Assembly (NCBI RefSeq): GCF_019263805.1
Contig: NZ_CP079195.1
Span: forward strand, 995,501-1,059,500
Origin: Polaribacter sp. NJDZ03
GTDB taxonomy: Bacteria > Bacteroidota > Bacteroidia > Flavobacteriales > Flavobacteriaceae
Length of the DNA stretch: 64,000 nt
Direction: 5' to 3'
Below the pieces are notes generated by a model. That model had not been told where the DNA came from and searched no databases. It was given only the letters and a program-made list of their open reading frames with translations. Of the stretch, positions 19,426 to 27,373 are shown one piece after another. Numbering within the stretch: the stretch's first letter is position 1; every line of letters begins with the position of its first letter. A program made the translations under genes and the position numbers.

Positions 19426-19463
19426 ACAAAGACTACCCCTAAAAGCGGTAGTCTTTGTTTTTT
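19426..19463 (+). terminator. Intrinsic terminator between susE/F and the amylase gene
   Basis: A 12-bp perfect stem (ACAAAGACTACC / GGTAGTCTTTGT) with a 9-base loop is followed by a run of T. It ends 13 bases before the ATG of the amylase gene, so that gene depends on read-through or on a promoter I cannot see. Confidence 0.8.
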
Positions 19464-19476
19464 AACACGATTACTT

Positions 19477-22242
19477 ATGAAAAAAATTACACTACTTTTA
19501 TTATTAATAACCTCTTTAAGCTATAGTCAGGTACAAAATACTACCTTTTCTGTTTCCCCTACTACTTTTAACGAGAGCGATGTTATAACCATTACGGTCT
19601 CCGGTATTACAGCTGCTTCTTGGGGAATTTCAGATATCTATTTATGGTCTTGGTCTTATGATATCAATGATGCAAACGCTATGGATTCTCCAACAAATGG
19701 AAGTTGGACGAACTCTAATGAAGCTCAAAAGCTAACAAACAATAGCAATGGTACTTATTCAATAACTTTTAAACCATCAACTTTCTATAGCAGAACTGGT
19801 TTAGGACGTATTGGTATGTTAGTTAAAGCTAAGGATGGTTCTGGAGATAAAAAAACTCAAGACCAATACTTTGAAGTTGGTGCTTATCAACTAACTTTAA
19901 ATGCTCCTACAACCACTACAACAATATTAAATTCTGGAGAAACATTACCAATTGCTGCAACAACTTCGCTATCATCAAACTTTAGCTTAAAAGCAAATGG
20001 AACTGTTATTAATCAACAAAATAACACATCAACATACAACTACACTCCTACCGTTACAGAAAACACAACCTTTATTCTAGAAGCTACAAATAACGGAGAA
20101 ATTAAAAGCACAACATTTAAAGTAATTGTAAAACCAACGGTTTCAGAAGCACCTGTTCCTGTAGGCATGAAAGACGGAATTAATTTAAACCCATCAGACA
20201 ATTCAAAAGCTACTTTGGTTTTTTATGCTCCCGAAAAAGAGTTTATTCACCTAATTGGTAGTTTCAATAATTGGGAAATTAACAATGGCTATTTACTTAA
20301 AAAAGACAGTGCTACAGATCGTTTTTGGATTGAACTTACAAATTTAACTCCGCAAACAGATTATACATATCAATATATTATTAATGCAGACTTAAGAGTT
20401 GCAGACCCATACTCTACTGTAATTTTAGATGAATATAATGATCAATATATAAACGCAACAACTTACCCTAATTTACCAAGTTACCCTACGGGAGAAACCA
20501 ACCACGCAGTTACTTTATTAAGAACTGGTAATGCAGATTATGTTTGGCAAAACACAACTTATACAAAACCGGCTAAAACAGACTTGGTTATTTATGAACT
20601 TTTAATAAGAGATTTTGATGCCTTACATTCTTATGATGCTGTAAAAGCAAGATTAGATTATTTAGAAGAATTAGGTATTAATGCCATCGAGTTTTTACCA
20701 GTTATGGAATTTGATGGCAATGAATCTTGGGGTTACAATCCTTCTTTTCACATGGCTTTAGATAAGTATTATGGAAACACTACTTCTTTTAAACAATTTA
20801 TAGACGAATGCCATAAAAGAGGAATTGCAGTAATTATAGATGTTGCTTTTAATCATGCTTCTGGTCAAAATCCGTATTACAGAATGTACAATACAGATAA
20901 TGGTGGTTATAGCGGACAAGCAAATTCAGATAGCCCTTTTTTCAATCCAACGGCAACACATTCGTACAGTGTTTTTAACGATTTTAATCACTCTAAACAA
21001 GCCGTAAAAGATTATGTGAAAAGAGTTTCTCAATATTGGATTGACGAATATAAAATTGATGGTTTTAGATGGGATTTAACCAAAGGATTTACTCAAAATT
21101 GTGCTTCTGGAGATGCTTGTACAAACGCATATCAGCAAGACCGAGTAGATGTTTTAAAAGAATATGCTGATGATCAATGGGAAATAGACCCTAATTTTTA
21201 TATTATTTTCGAACATTTAGGAACCAACGAAGAGGAAACTGAATGGGTGAATTATAAATTAAATGAAGGAAAAGGAATTATGGTTTGGGGTAATCATAAC
21301 CATCAATACAACCAAGCTACCATGGGGTTTGGAACCGAAGCCGATTTCTCTTGGATTTCTTACAAAAACAGAGGTTGGTCTGTGCCAGCAAACGTAAGCT
21401 ATATGGAAAGCCATGACGAAGAGCGTTTAATGTATAAAAACCTACAATTTGGTAACGTTAGCGGAAGTTATAATGTTAAAGACTTAAATACAGCATTGGT
21501 TAGAGAAGCATTAGCAGGTGCTTTTTATTTTACAGTTCCTGGACCAAAAATGATTTGGCAATTCGGAGAATTAGGGTATGATATTTCTATAGAAGAAAAT
21601 GGTAGAACAGGAAATAAACCAATTTTATGGAATTACTTAGACAATGTTAATAGAAAGAATTTAAAAGAAACTTGGTCTAAATTAATTCAATTAAAACTGA
21701 AATATGAAATTTTTGAAACTTCAAATTTCACTTTAAATGTTGGTAATGCTAACGGATTAAACACCATTCATTTATCAGATGCATCAGCGTCGGGTATACA
21801 AAACATTACTATTATCGGTAATTTTGGAGTAACTACACAGAGTATTTCTCCTGCTTTTCAACAAACAGGTACTTGGTATAATTTATTAGAAGATAACGCT
21901 ACAATTTCTGTTACAAATAAAACGACTACTATTTCGTTAGCACCCGGTGAGTTTAAAGTGTATGCAAATAAACCAGCATCTCTTGCTACGGATGATTTTA
22001 CGATAGACGATAAAAGTTCTATAAAACTGTATCCAAATCCGACTAAAACACACTTTGTTCTTTCTGATAAAACAAATGAAGTTACCATTTATGATATTAC
22101 CGGAAAACAAGTAAAATCGTTTTCTAAAGAAGTGATAAACACCAATTATTTTGAAATATCAATGTTTAAAAAAGGTGTTTATTATATTAGAATTAAGGAT
22201 GCCAAAAATGAAACTACAACTAAAAAACTGATTGTAAATTAA
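19477..22242 (+). CDS. Secreted GH13 alpha-amylase with T9SS sorting domain
   Basis: A 921-residue enzyme that probably cuts starch at the cell surface, the SusG role. In order: signal peptide (ends near SYSQ), one or two Ig-like beta domains, a CBM48/E-set-like domain with HLIGSFNNWEI near residue 259, and the GH13 barrel (VIIDVAFNHASGQ; DGFRWDLTKGF with nucleophile Asp near 532; IIFEHLG with acid Glu near 579; MESHDEER near 645). A type A T9SS C-terminal domain covers about residues 846-921 (IKLYPNPTKTHFVLS ... KKLIVN). It is therefore exported by the gliding-type secretion system instead of being a lipoprotein like SusG. It is the last gene of the susC operon, behind an internal terminator. 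Confidence 0.92.
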   Translation: MKKITLLLLLITSLSYSQVQNTTFSVSPTTFNESDVITITVSGITAASWGISDIYLWSWSYDINDANAMDSPTNGSWTNSNEAQKLTNNSNGTYSITFKPSTFYSRTGLGRIGMLVKAKDGSGDKKTQDQYFEVGAYQLTLNAPTTTTTILNSGETLPIAATTSLSSNFSLKANGTVINQQNNTSTYNYTPTVTENTTFILEATNNGEIKSTTFKVIVKPTVSEAPVPVGMKDGINLNPSDNSKATLVFYAPEKEFIHLIGSFNNWEINNGYLLKKDSATDRFWIELTNLTPQTDYTYQYIINADLRVADPYSTVILDEYNDQYINATTYPNLPSYPTGETNHAVTLLRTGNADYVWQNTTYTKPAKTDLVIYELLIRDFDALHSYDAVKARLDYLEELGINAIEFLPVMEFDGNESWGYNPSFHMALDKYYGNTTSFKQFIDECHKRGIAVIIDVAFNHASGQNPYYRMYNTDNGGYSGQANSDSPFFNPTATHSYSVFNDFNHSKQAVKDYVKRVSQYWIDEYKIDGFRWDLTKGFTQNCASGDACTNAYQQDRVDVLKEYADDQWEIDPNFYIIFEHLGTNEEETEWVNYKLNEGKGIMVWGNHNHQYNQATMGFGTEADFSWISYKNRGWSVPANVSYMESHDEERLMYKNLQFGNVSGSYNVKDLNTALVREALAGAFYFTVPGPKMIWQFGELGYDISIEENGRTGNKPILWNYLDNVNRKNLKETWSKLIQLKLKYEIFETSNFTLNVGNANGLNTIHLSDASASGIQNITIIGNFGVTTQSISPAFQQTGTWYNLLEDNATISVTNKTTTISLAPGEFKVYANKPASLATDDFTIDDKSSIKLYPNPTKTHFVLSDKTNEVTIYDITGKQVKSFSKEVINTNYFEISMFKKGVYYIRIKDAKNETTTKKLIVN

Positions 22243-22260
22243 TTTTTGATTTTAATAAAC

Positions 22261-22395
22261 AAGAAGTTGTCTAAAAAAGTGAATTTTTGTCAATCTGAAT
22301 TTATTTCAGATTCTTTTGAAGTTTGAATTTCAGAAAGTTAAGATGCTGAAACAAGTTCAGCATGACAAGGTTTATTACTTTTTAGGCAGCTTCTT
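22261..22395. repeat. MITE-like dispersed element, copy 1
   Basis: A 135-bp non-coding element with imperfect terminal inverted repeats: left AAGAAGTTGTCTAAAAAAGT (22261-22280), right ACTTTTTAGGCAGCTTCTT (22377-22395). Inside are two small palindromic segments, AATCTGAATTTATTTCAGATT-like and GCTGAAACAAGTTCAGC. Blocks of 29 bp (22284-22312) and 28 bp (22346-22373) recur exactly at 50462 and 50523. It lies between convergent genes, where it could also act as a terminator. Confidence 0.7.
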
Positions 22396-22419
22396 ATTAT
22401 TTTTAAACTTTAATATATT

Positions 22420-22872
22420 CTAAACTCCAAACTGAGTTAAGTGATGATCTAAATGCTTGTAAAAAGAGTTATTCCATTCTACCGCAGTTAGTTTACCAAA
22501 AGAATTAGAGTCTTTACCCTCAAAATAAGTTTCTCCTAATTCTTGGGTTTTAATAACATAATTTACTAAAGTTTTCTTTTCAGCTTCAAATTCTCTAGCA
22601 TCGGAAATAACAAATTGTGATGCCGTTTTTCCATTTTTAGCAAACGGTTTTTCCGACACTACAATGTTTTTAACAATCATTTTTAAAATCCATCTGGTAA
22701 AAACATTTGGTTTTGGAAACTTATCTGTAAAAACCATCTCATACGTAACAACACAATGCGCTAACATTTGAGATACAGACATTTTTCCCCAAGTTGGTTT
22801 TGATGTAGCCGATAAATTATTGATTCTTTTAATTACGTCGTTTGTAATTTCTTTCTCGAAAATATTTTTCAT
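22420..22872 (-). CDS. DUF1569 (DinB-like) protein
   Basis: A 150-residue cytoplasmic protein of the DUF1569 family, a member of the DinB/YfiT-like four-helix superfamily. Visible are the SVSQMLAHC histidine segment near residue 53 and the C-terminal HLDHHLTQFG; such histidines bind a metal in related proteins. No enzymatic role is established for this family. The gene follows holA with a one-base gap, so the two are likely co-transcribed, although there is no evident functional link. Confidence 0.8.
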   Translation of the reverse strand: MKNIFEKEITNDVIKRINNLSATSKPTWGKMSVSQMLAHCVVTYEMVFTDKFPKPNVFTRWILKMIVKNIVVSEKPFAKNGKTASQFVISDAREFEAEKKTLVNYVIKTQELGETYFEGKDSNSFGKLTAVEWNNSFYKHLDHHLTQFGV

Positions 22873-22873
22873 T

Positions 22874-23875
22874 TTAATGTAATATTTTAAACAATAATTC
22901 TTTTAATATATCTTTTTGAGATTGACTTGCGCCAACACCTTTACTTTTTACGTCTGCATCTCTTAAAAAAGCAATTATTTGTGCCACTTTACGCATTGGA
23001 TAATTTCTAGCGGCTAAAAAATATTCATCTACAAAATAAGGATTAACACCTAATGTTTTTGCTACAGAACTTTTAGATTTGTCTTTTAAACCATGAAAAG
23101 AAAGGAGTTGTGTAAAATACCCGTTCAGTAAAGAAATGGTCATCACCAAAGGATTATTCTTTGGGTTTTCTGCAAAGTAATTTATAATTCTATTAGCTTT
23201 TACAATATCCTTCTCTCCTACTGCTTTTCGCAATTCAAAATTATTAAAATCTTTAGAAATACCAATATTGTCTTCTATATGCTTATCACTAATAATAGAT
23301 TCTTTAGGCAGAATTAGCATTAATTTATCTAACTCGTTAGAAATCTTACTTAAATCTGTTCCTAAAAACTCTACTAACATCTGAGATGCTTTGGGTTCTA
23401 TTTTATATTTTTTACCACTTAAAACTCTACGAATCCAATCTGAAACCTGATTCTCATACAGTTTTTTACTTTCATAAATTAAACCTGTTTTAGCAATTGC
23501 TTTGTGCAGTTTTTTACGTTTATCAAGTTTTTTATATTTATAGTTAAAAACTAAGACAGTGGTTGGTTGTGGATTCTCTGCATACGCAACTAACTTTTCT
23601 ATATTTCTACTTAAATCTTGTGCTTCTTTAACAATTATCACCTGTCTTTCCGCCATCATTGGGTAACGTTTTGCAGCAGAAACAATATCTTCTATGCTTG
23701 CATCTCTACCATACATTACCTGCTGATTAAACCCTTTTTCGGCTTCCTCTAAAATATGTTCTTCTATATAGTCAGAAATTTTATCAATATAATAAGGCTC
23801 ATCACCCATTAAAAAATAAATTGGCTTTATAATTCCTTTCTTTATATCTGAAACAATGTCTTTTATTTCGTTCAT
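22874..23875 (-). CDS. holA: DNA polymerase III subunit delta
   Basis: A 333-residue clamp-loader subunit that opens the beta sliding clamp during chromosome replication. The N-terminal AAA+-like domain starts with IVSDIKKGIIKPIYFLMGDEPYYIDKI, followed by AERQVIIVKEAQDL; the C-terminal collar domain contains KDILKELLFKIL. As is normal for delta, there is no working Walker A motif. Length is normal. It starts 17 bp from a divergent HsdR_N-like gene, so the two promoters must overlap the opposite coding sequences. Confidence 0.93.
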   Translation of the reverse strand: MNEIKDIVSDIKKGIIKPIYFLMGDEPYYIDKISDYIEEHILEEAEKGFNQQVMYGRDASIEDIVSAAKRYPMMAERQVIIVKEAQDLSRNIEKLVAYAENPQPTTVLVFNYKYKKLDKRKKLHKAIAKTGLIYESKKLYENQVSDWIRRVLSGKKYKIEPKASQMLVEFLGTDLSKISNELDKLMLILPKESIISDKHIEDNIGISKDFNNFELRKAVGEKDIVKANRIINYFAENPKNNPLVMTISLLNGYFTQLLSFHGLKDKSKSSVAKTLGVNPYFVDEYFLAARNYPMRKVAQIIAFLRDADVKSKGVGASQSQKDILKELLFKILH

Positions 23876-23892
23876 TTACTTACTTTTGACTG

Positions 23893-24336
23893 ATGCAAAA
23901 ACTTAACCTACCTTCTTATAATTTCAAACTCAAAAGTAGCGAAAATAAGACGCTTATTTTTGATAAATTGAGAAAAAAATATATGGTTTTAACTCCAGAG
24001 GAATGGGTACGTCAACATTATGTTTCTTTTTTAATTGAAGAAAAAAAATATCCGGTTTCTTTAATTGCTTTAGAAAAACAATTGACCATTAATAATCGTA
24101 AAAAAAGAACGGATATTTTAGTTTTTAATAAAGAAGGAAACCATGAGATTATTGTAGAGTGTAAAGCACCTTCTATAAAAATAACTCAAGATACTTTCGA
24201 TCAAATTGCACGATATAATTTAAAGTTAAAAGCCAATTACTTAATTGTTACCAACGGATTAGATCACTTTTATTGTAAAATGGATTTTGAAAAAGAAACC
24301 TATATTTTTCTAAAGAACATTCCTGATTATAAATAG
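23893..24336 (+). CDS. HsdR_N-like PD-(D/E)xK nuclease-fold protein
   Basis: A 147-residue protein matching the N-terminal nuclease domain of type I restriction enzyme R subunits, as a stand-alone protein. The putative active-site series is RTDILVFNKEGNHEIIVECKAP, carrying the Asp and the E-x-K pair near residues 72-88; a preceding YVSFLIEEKKYP segment is also typical. There is no helicase part and no methylase or specificity gene nearby, so this is not a restriction system. Its position back-to-back with holA is common in flavobacteria as far as I recall. Function unknown; a role in DNA repair or replication is only a guess. Confidence 0.8.
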   Translation: MQKLNLPSYNFKLKSSENKTLIFDKLRKKYMVLTPEEWVRQHYVSFLIEEKKYPVSLIALEKQLTINNRKKRTDILVFNKEGNHEIIVECKAPSIKITQDTFDQIARYNLKLKANYLIVTNGLDHFYCKMDFEKETYIFLKNIPDYK

Positions 24337-24491
24337 CAATTACCTTTCTTTTAAAAGTAAAAATATAGAATTATAAAACAAAATATTACTACTATTTAAG
24401 GAGAGAAAAATCTATATAAACGTCCTTAATTTATACTTTTATTAAGACAAATTATATAAAAAAACAACTTATAAACAGTAAATTCGCATTC

Positions 24492-25490
24492 TTGAAAATA
24501 GCAATCGTCATATTAAATTGGAATGGTCAAAAACTGCTAGAACAGTTCTTACCATCGGTTATAAATTTTAGTTCTAAAGAAGCTGACATTTATATAGCAG
24601 ATAATGCCTCTACAGATTCTTCTATTACTTATGTAAAAGAAAATTTCGCAACAGTTAAAATTATAGAAAATACTACAAACGGAGGCTATGCAAAAGGGTA
24701 TAACGATGCTTTACAATCTATTGATGCCGATATTTACTGTCTTTTAAATTCTGATGTTGAGGTTACAGAAAATTGGTTAGATCCGATTAAAACTGTTTTT
24801 AAAAATGAAGAAAACACAGCTATTATTCAACCTAAATTATTAGATTTTAAAGACAAAACGAAGTTTGAATATGCAGGTGCTGCAGGTGGTTTTATAGATT
24901 TATATGGCTATCCTTATTGCAGAGGACGTATATTTAATCAATTAGAAAAAGATAACGGTCAATTTAATGATGAGGCTACTATTTTTTGGGCATCAGGTGC
25001 ATGTTTATTTATTCGTTCTAAAGTTTTTCATCAACTAGGTGGTTTAGATGAAGATTATTTTGCGCATCAAGAAGAAATAGATTTATGCTGGAGAGCACAA
25101 AATAGAGGTTTCAAAATAAAATATGTGGGTACTTCTACAGTATACCATGTTGGCGGAGCTACTTTACAAGAAACGAATCCTCATAAAACATATTTAAATT
25201 TTAGAAATAGCTTACTGAATGTTGTAAAAAACGTTCCTAAAAGATGGTTTCTGTTCGTTCTTTTTTCTCGTTTAATTTTAGATGGAATTGCGGGTTTAAA
25301 ATTTCTAATAGAATTAAAACCAACTCATACCTTAGCAATTGTTAAAGCTCATTTAAGTCTTTATAAAAATTTCTTTAAATTTTTAAAAAAGCGTAGAACT
25401 TTACAAAAAAAACAAGATTACAATTTACATACAAGTATTGTTTGGCAATACTTTGCGTTGGGTAGAAAAAAGTTTGACGAACTAAAGTAA
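24492..25490 (+). CDS. Family 2 glycosyltransferase
   Basis: A 332-residue GT-A fold glycosyltransferase, probably adding a sugar to a surface polysaccharide or lipid carrier. The N-terminus KIAIVILNWNGQKLLEQFLPS, ADNASTDSS, LLNSDVEV (the DxD-like site) and the FWASGACLFIRSKVF / HQEEIDLCWRAQNRG blocks are typical of the WbbL/RfbF-like subgroup. A hydrophobic C-terminal segment (WFLFVLFSRLILDGIAGLKFL) suggests membrane attachment. I use the TTG at 24492 because it begins exactly at the conserved strand and no ATG fits. The preceding 155 bp hold only a short inverted repeat (TTAAGGA / TCCTTAA). The acceptor is unknown. Confidence 0.87.
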   Translation: MKIAIVILNWNGQKLLEQFLPSVINFSSKEADIYIADNASTDSSITYVKENFATVKIIENTTNGGYAKGYNDALQSIDADIYCLLNSDVEVTENWLDPIKTVFKNEENTAIIQPKLLDFKDKTKFEYAGAAGGFIDLYGYPYCRGRIFNQLEKDNGQFNDEATIFWASGACLFIRSKVFHQLGGLDEDYFAHQEEIDLCWRAQNRGFKIKYVGTSTVYHVGGATLQETNPHKTYLNFRNSLLNVVKNVPKRWFLFVLFSRLILDGIAGLKFLIELKPTHTLAIVKAHLSLYKNFFKFLKKRRTLQKKQDYNLHTSIVWQYFALGRKKFDELK

Positions 25491-25970
25491 TTCATTTTCT
25501 AAAACTTCTCTCCATTTACCAGACTCTGCATAGTCTTTTATTACCTTATTTCTTTCAATTAAAAAATGCTGCATGTATCTTTTTAGGAAAATAACATCAG
25601 CAATTTTTCCAAGAACACCAAGAGGAGAAACATAATGAAAAATATCTTTTACAATTACTTTTTCTTCTTTTAGCTCAAGATAATGTTCATGTCTAAAACT
25701 TTTAAAAGCTCCATGGACCATTTCATCAGCAAAAAAAGTTGGTGCTTTAAAATCTGTTATAATAGAAGTTAATTCTTGTGTAAAGCCTAAATGTTTAGCT
25801 CGCCAAGTTACTGTTTCATTAAGTGATATTAAACCAGAAGTTTTACCAGAAATTGCTTCTTCTTTAGAGTTTTTTGTAGAAATTTTATGTAAATCAATAC
25901 TTCTAATTAAATTGAAAACAATATTAATATCTGCTATATTAATAATGGTTTCTAACTGAATTTTTGGCAT
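25482..25970 (-). CDS. SRPBCC-family ligand-binding protein
   Basis: A 162-residue protein of the START/Bet v 1-like SRPBCC fold, recognised by the N-terminal strand (IQLETIINIADINIVFNLI), SLNETVTWRAKHLGF, the FADEMVHGAFKSFRHEHY turn and a long C-terminal helix. Such proteins bind hydrophobic ligands; the ligand here is unknown. Its end overlaps the convergent glycosyltransferase gene by 9 bp. Its ATG overlaps the stop of the tsaC-like gene (TAATG), so translational coupling with that gene is likely. Confidence 0.75.
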   Translation of the reverse strand: MPKIQLETIINIADINIVFNLIRSIDLHKISTKNSKEEAISGKTSGLISLNETVTWRAKHLGFTQELTSIITDFKAPTFFADEMVHGAFKSFRHEHYLELKEEKVIVKDIFHYVSPLGVLGKIADVIFLKRYMQHFLIERNKVIKDYAESGKWREVLENELL

Positions 25971-26590
25971 TACAAAATATCTAAACTTCCTTTACCTTCT
26001 CTTATTACTTCCGGATATCCATCTGTAAAATCTATAATTGTAGATCCCAGATTGTCTCCATACCCTCCATCAATCACAATATCTACTAACTTTCTCCATT
26101 TTTCAAAGATTAATTCTGGATCTGTAGTATATTCTAAGATTTCATCTTCATCTCTAATAGAGGTAGACACAATTGGGTTGCCCAACGTTTCTACTAAGGC
26201 TCTAATAATATTGTTATCTGGAATACGAATACCAACCGTTTTTTTCTTTTTAAACACTTTTGGTAAGTTGTTACTTCCTGGCAAAATAAAGGTATAAGGA
26301 CCCGGTAATGCTCTCTTAAGTATTTTAAATGTAGCGCTATCAATTTGCTTTACATAATCCGATAAGTGGCTTAAATTGTTGCAAATAAAAGAAAATTTTG
26401 CTTTTTCTAATTTAACTCCTTTAATCTGAGCAATTTTTTCTAAAGCTTTATTGTTCGTTATATCGCACCCTAAACCATACACCGTATCTGTGGGGTAAAT
26501 AACCAAACCGCCACGTTTTAAAACCGCTACAACTTTATCGATTTCTTTTTGGTTTGGGTTCTCATTATATATTTTAATGAATTCTGACAT
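25970..26590 (-). CDS. tsaC: L-threonylcarbamoyladenylate synthase (Sua5/YrdC/YciO)
   Basis: A 206-residue enzyme that makes threonylcarbamoyl-AMP for the t6A modification of ANN-decoding tRNAs. Motifs: KRGGLVIYPTDTVYGLGCD, the KGVKLEKAKFSFIC segment, PGPYTFILPGS, VGIRIPDN and ETLGNPIVSTSI. I choose the ATG at 26590 because the upstream in-frame start at 26629 lies inside the preceding terminator. The sequence is of the YciO-like branch common in Bacteroidota, so a paralogue elsewhere could be the main t6A enzyme. The gene symbol is given by family. Confidence 0.82.
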   Translation of the reverse strand: MSEFIKIYNENPNQKEIDKVVAVLKRGGLVIYPTDTVYGLGCDITNNKALEKIAQIKGVKLEKAKFSFICNNLSHLSDYVKQIDSATFKILKRALPGPYTFILPGSNNLPKVFKKKKTVGIRIPDNNIIRALVETLGNPIVSTSIRDEDEILEYTTDPELIFEKWRKLVDIVIDGGYGDNLGSTIIDFTDGYPEVIREGKGSLDIL

Positions 26591-26603
26591 ACTATAAATA
26601 TAC

Positions 26604-26640
26604 AAAAACTCAACTTGATTATCAATCAAGTTGAGTTTTT
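26604..26640 (-). terminator. Terminator of the response-regulator operon
   Basis: A 17-bp perfect stem (AAAAACTCAACTTGATT and its complement) with a 3-base loop. Runs of A and T flank it on both sides, so it could stop transcription in either direction. It lies between tsaC and the response-regulator gene. Confidence 0.8.
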
Positions 26641-26661
26641 TTTATGGGAAAATTATTTTTT

Positions 26662-27363
26662 TTAAGACTTATCTACCATTCTAAATCCTTCTCCATGTAT
26701 GTTTAAAATCTCTACATGCTCATCTGGTTTTAGATACTTACGAAGTTTTGCAATATACACATCCATACTTCTAGATGTAAAGTAATTGTCATCTCTCCAT
26801 ATTTTTGTTAAGGCTAATTCCCTTGGCATTAAATCGTTTTTATGAATTGCCAACATACGTAACAATTTACTTTCTTTTGGAGATAATTTTATAGGTTCTC
26901 CATTTTCACCAACTGACAAATGTCTTAATTTAGAATTGAAGAAAAAGCCTCCAATTACAAATTCGAATTGTTCTGATTCGGCTGTTTTATCTGTATCCTT
27001 ACGCTGTAAAATTGCTTTAATTTTATGTAGTAATACTTCAGAATCAAATGGTTTATTTAAGTAATCATCTGCTCCAACAGCATATCCTCTTAAAACATCT
27101 TCTTTTAACGTTTTTGCTGTTAAGAAAATAATTGGTACTTCTTTATTGGTTGTTCTAATGTCTTGTGCTAAAGAAAAACCATCTTTACGAGGCATCATTA
27201 CATCTAATATACACAAATCATAATCACTGTTTTTAAACATGATTAACCCCTCTATACCATCCTTAGCATGTGTTACATTGTAATCATTTAACGCTAAATA
27301 ATCTTTTAAGACTGTTCCAAAATTTGGATCATCTTCAACTAATAAAATTTTTTTACTTCCCAT
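26662..27363 (-). CDS. OmpR-family response regulator
   Basis: A 233-residue two-component regulator. The receiver domain (residues 1-120) has the acidic pair ED at 10-11, the phosphorylated Asp54 in LCILDVMMPRKDG, the conserved Thr in IIFLTAK and Lys in LNKPFD. The C-terminal winged helix (about 135-230) has LSPKESKLLRMLAIHKND and SRSMDVYIAKLRKYLK. It lies 10 bp after the histidine kinase gene. The pair resembles RprXY of Bacteroides, an inference from family appearance; its target genes are not shown here. Confidence 0.92.
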   Translation of the reverse strand: MGSKKILLVEDDPNFGTVLKDYLALNDYNVTHAKDGIEGLIMFKNSDYDLCILDVMMPRKDGFSLAQDIRTTNKEVPIIFLTAKTLKEDVLRGYAVGADDYLNKPFDSEVLLHKIKAILQRKDTDKTAESEQFEFVIGGFFFNSKLRHLSVGENGEPIKLSPKESKLLRMLAIHKNDLMPRELALTKIWRDDNYFTSRSMDVYIAKLRKYLKPDEHVEILNIHGEGFRMVDKS

Positions 27364-27373
27364 TGTTATGTTT

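Noticed and set aside
23893-24336. Possible restriction-modification or defence system around the HsdR_N-like gene
   Set aside because: No methylase, specificity, helicase or other defence gene is nearby; the flanks are holA and a glycosyltransferase.
25970-26629. Longer version of the tsaC-like gene starting at 26629
   Set aside because: The extra start lies inside a strong terminator hairpin, and the conserved protein begins at the ATG at 26590.
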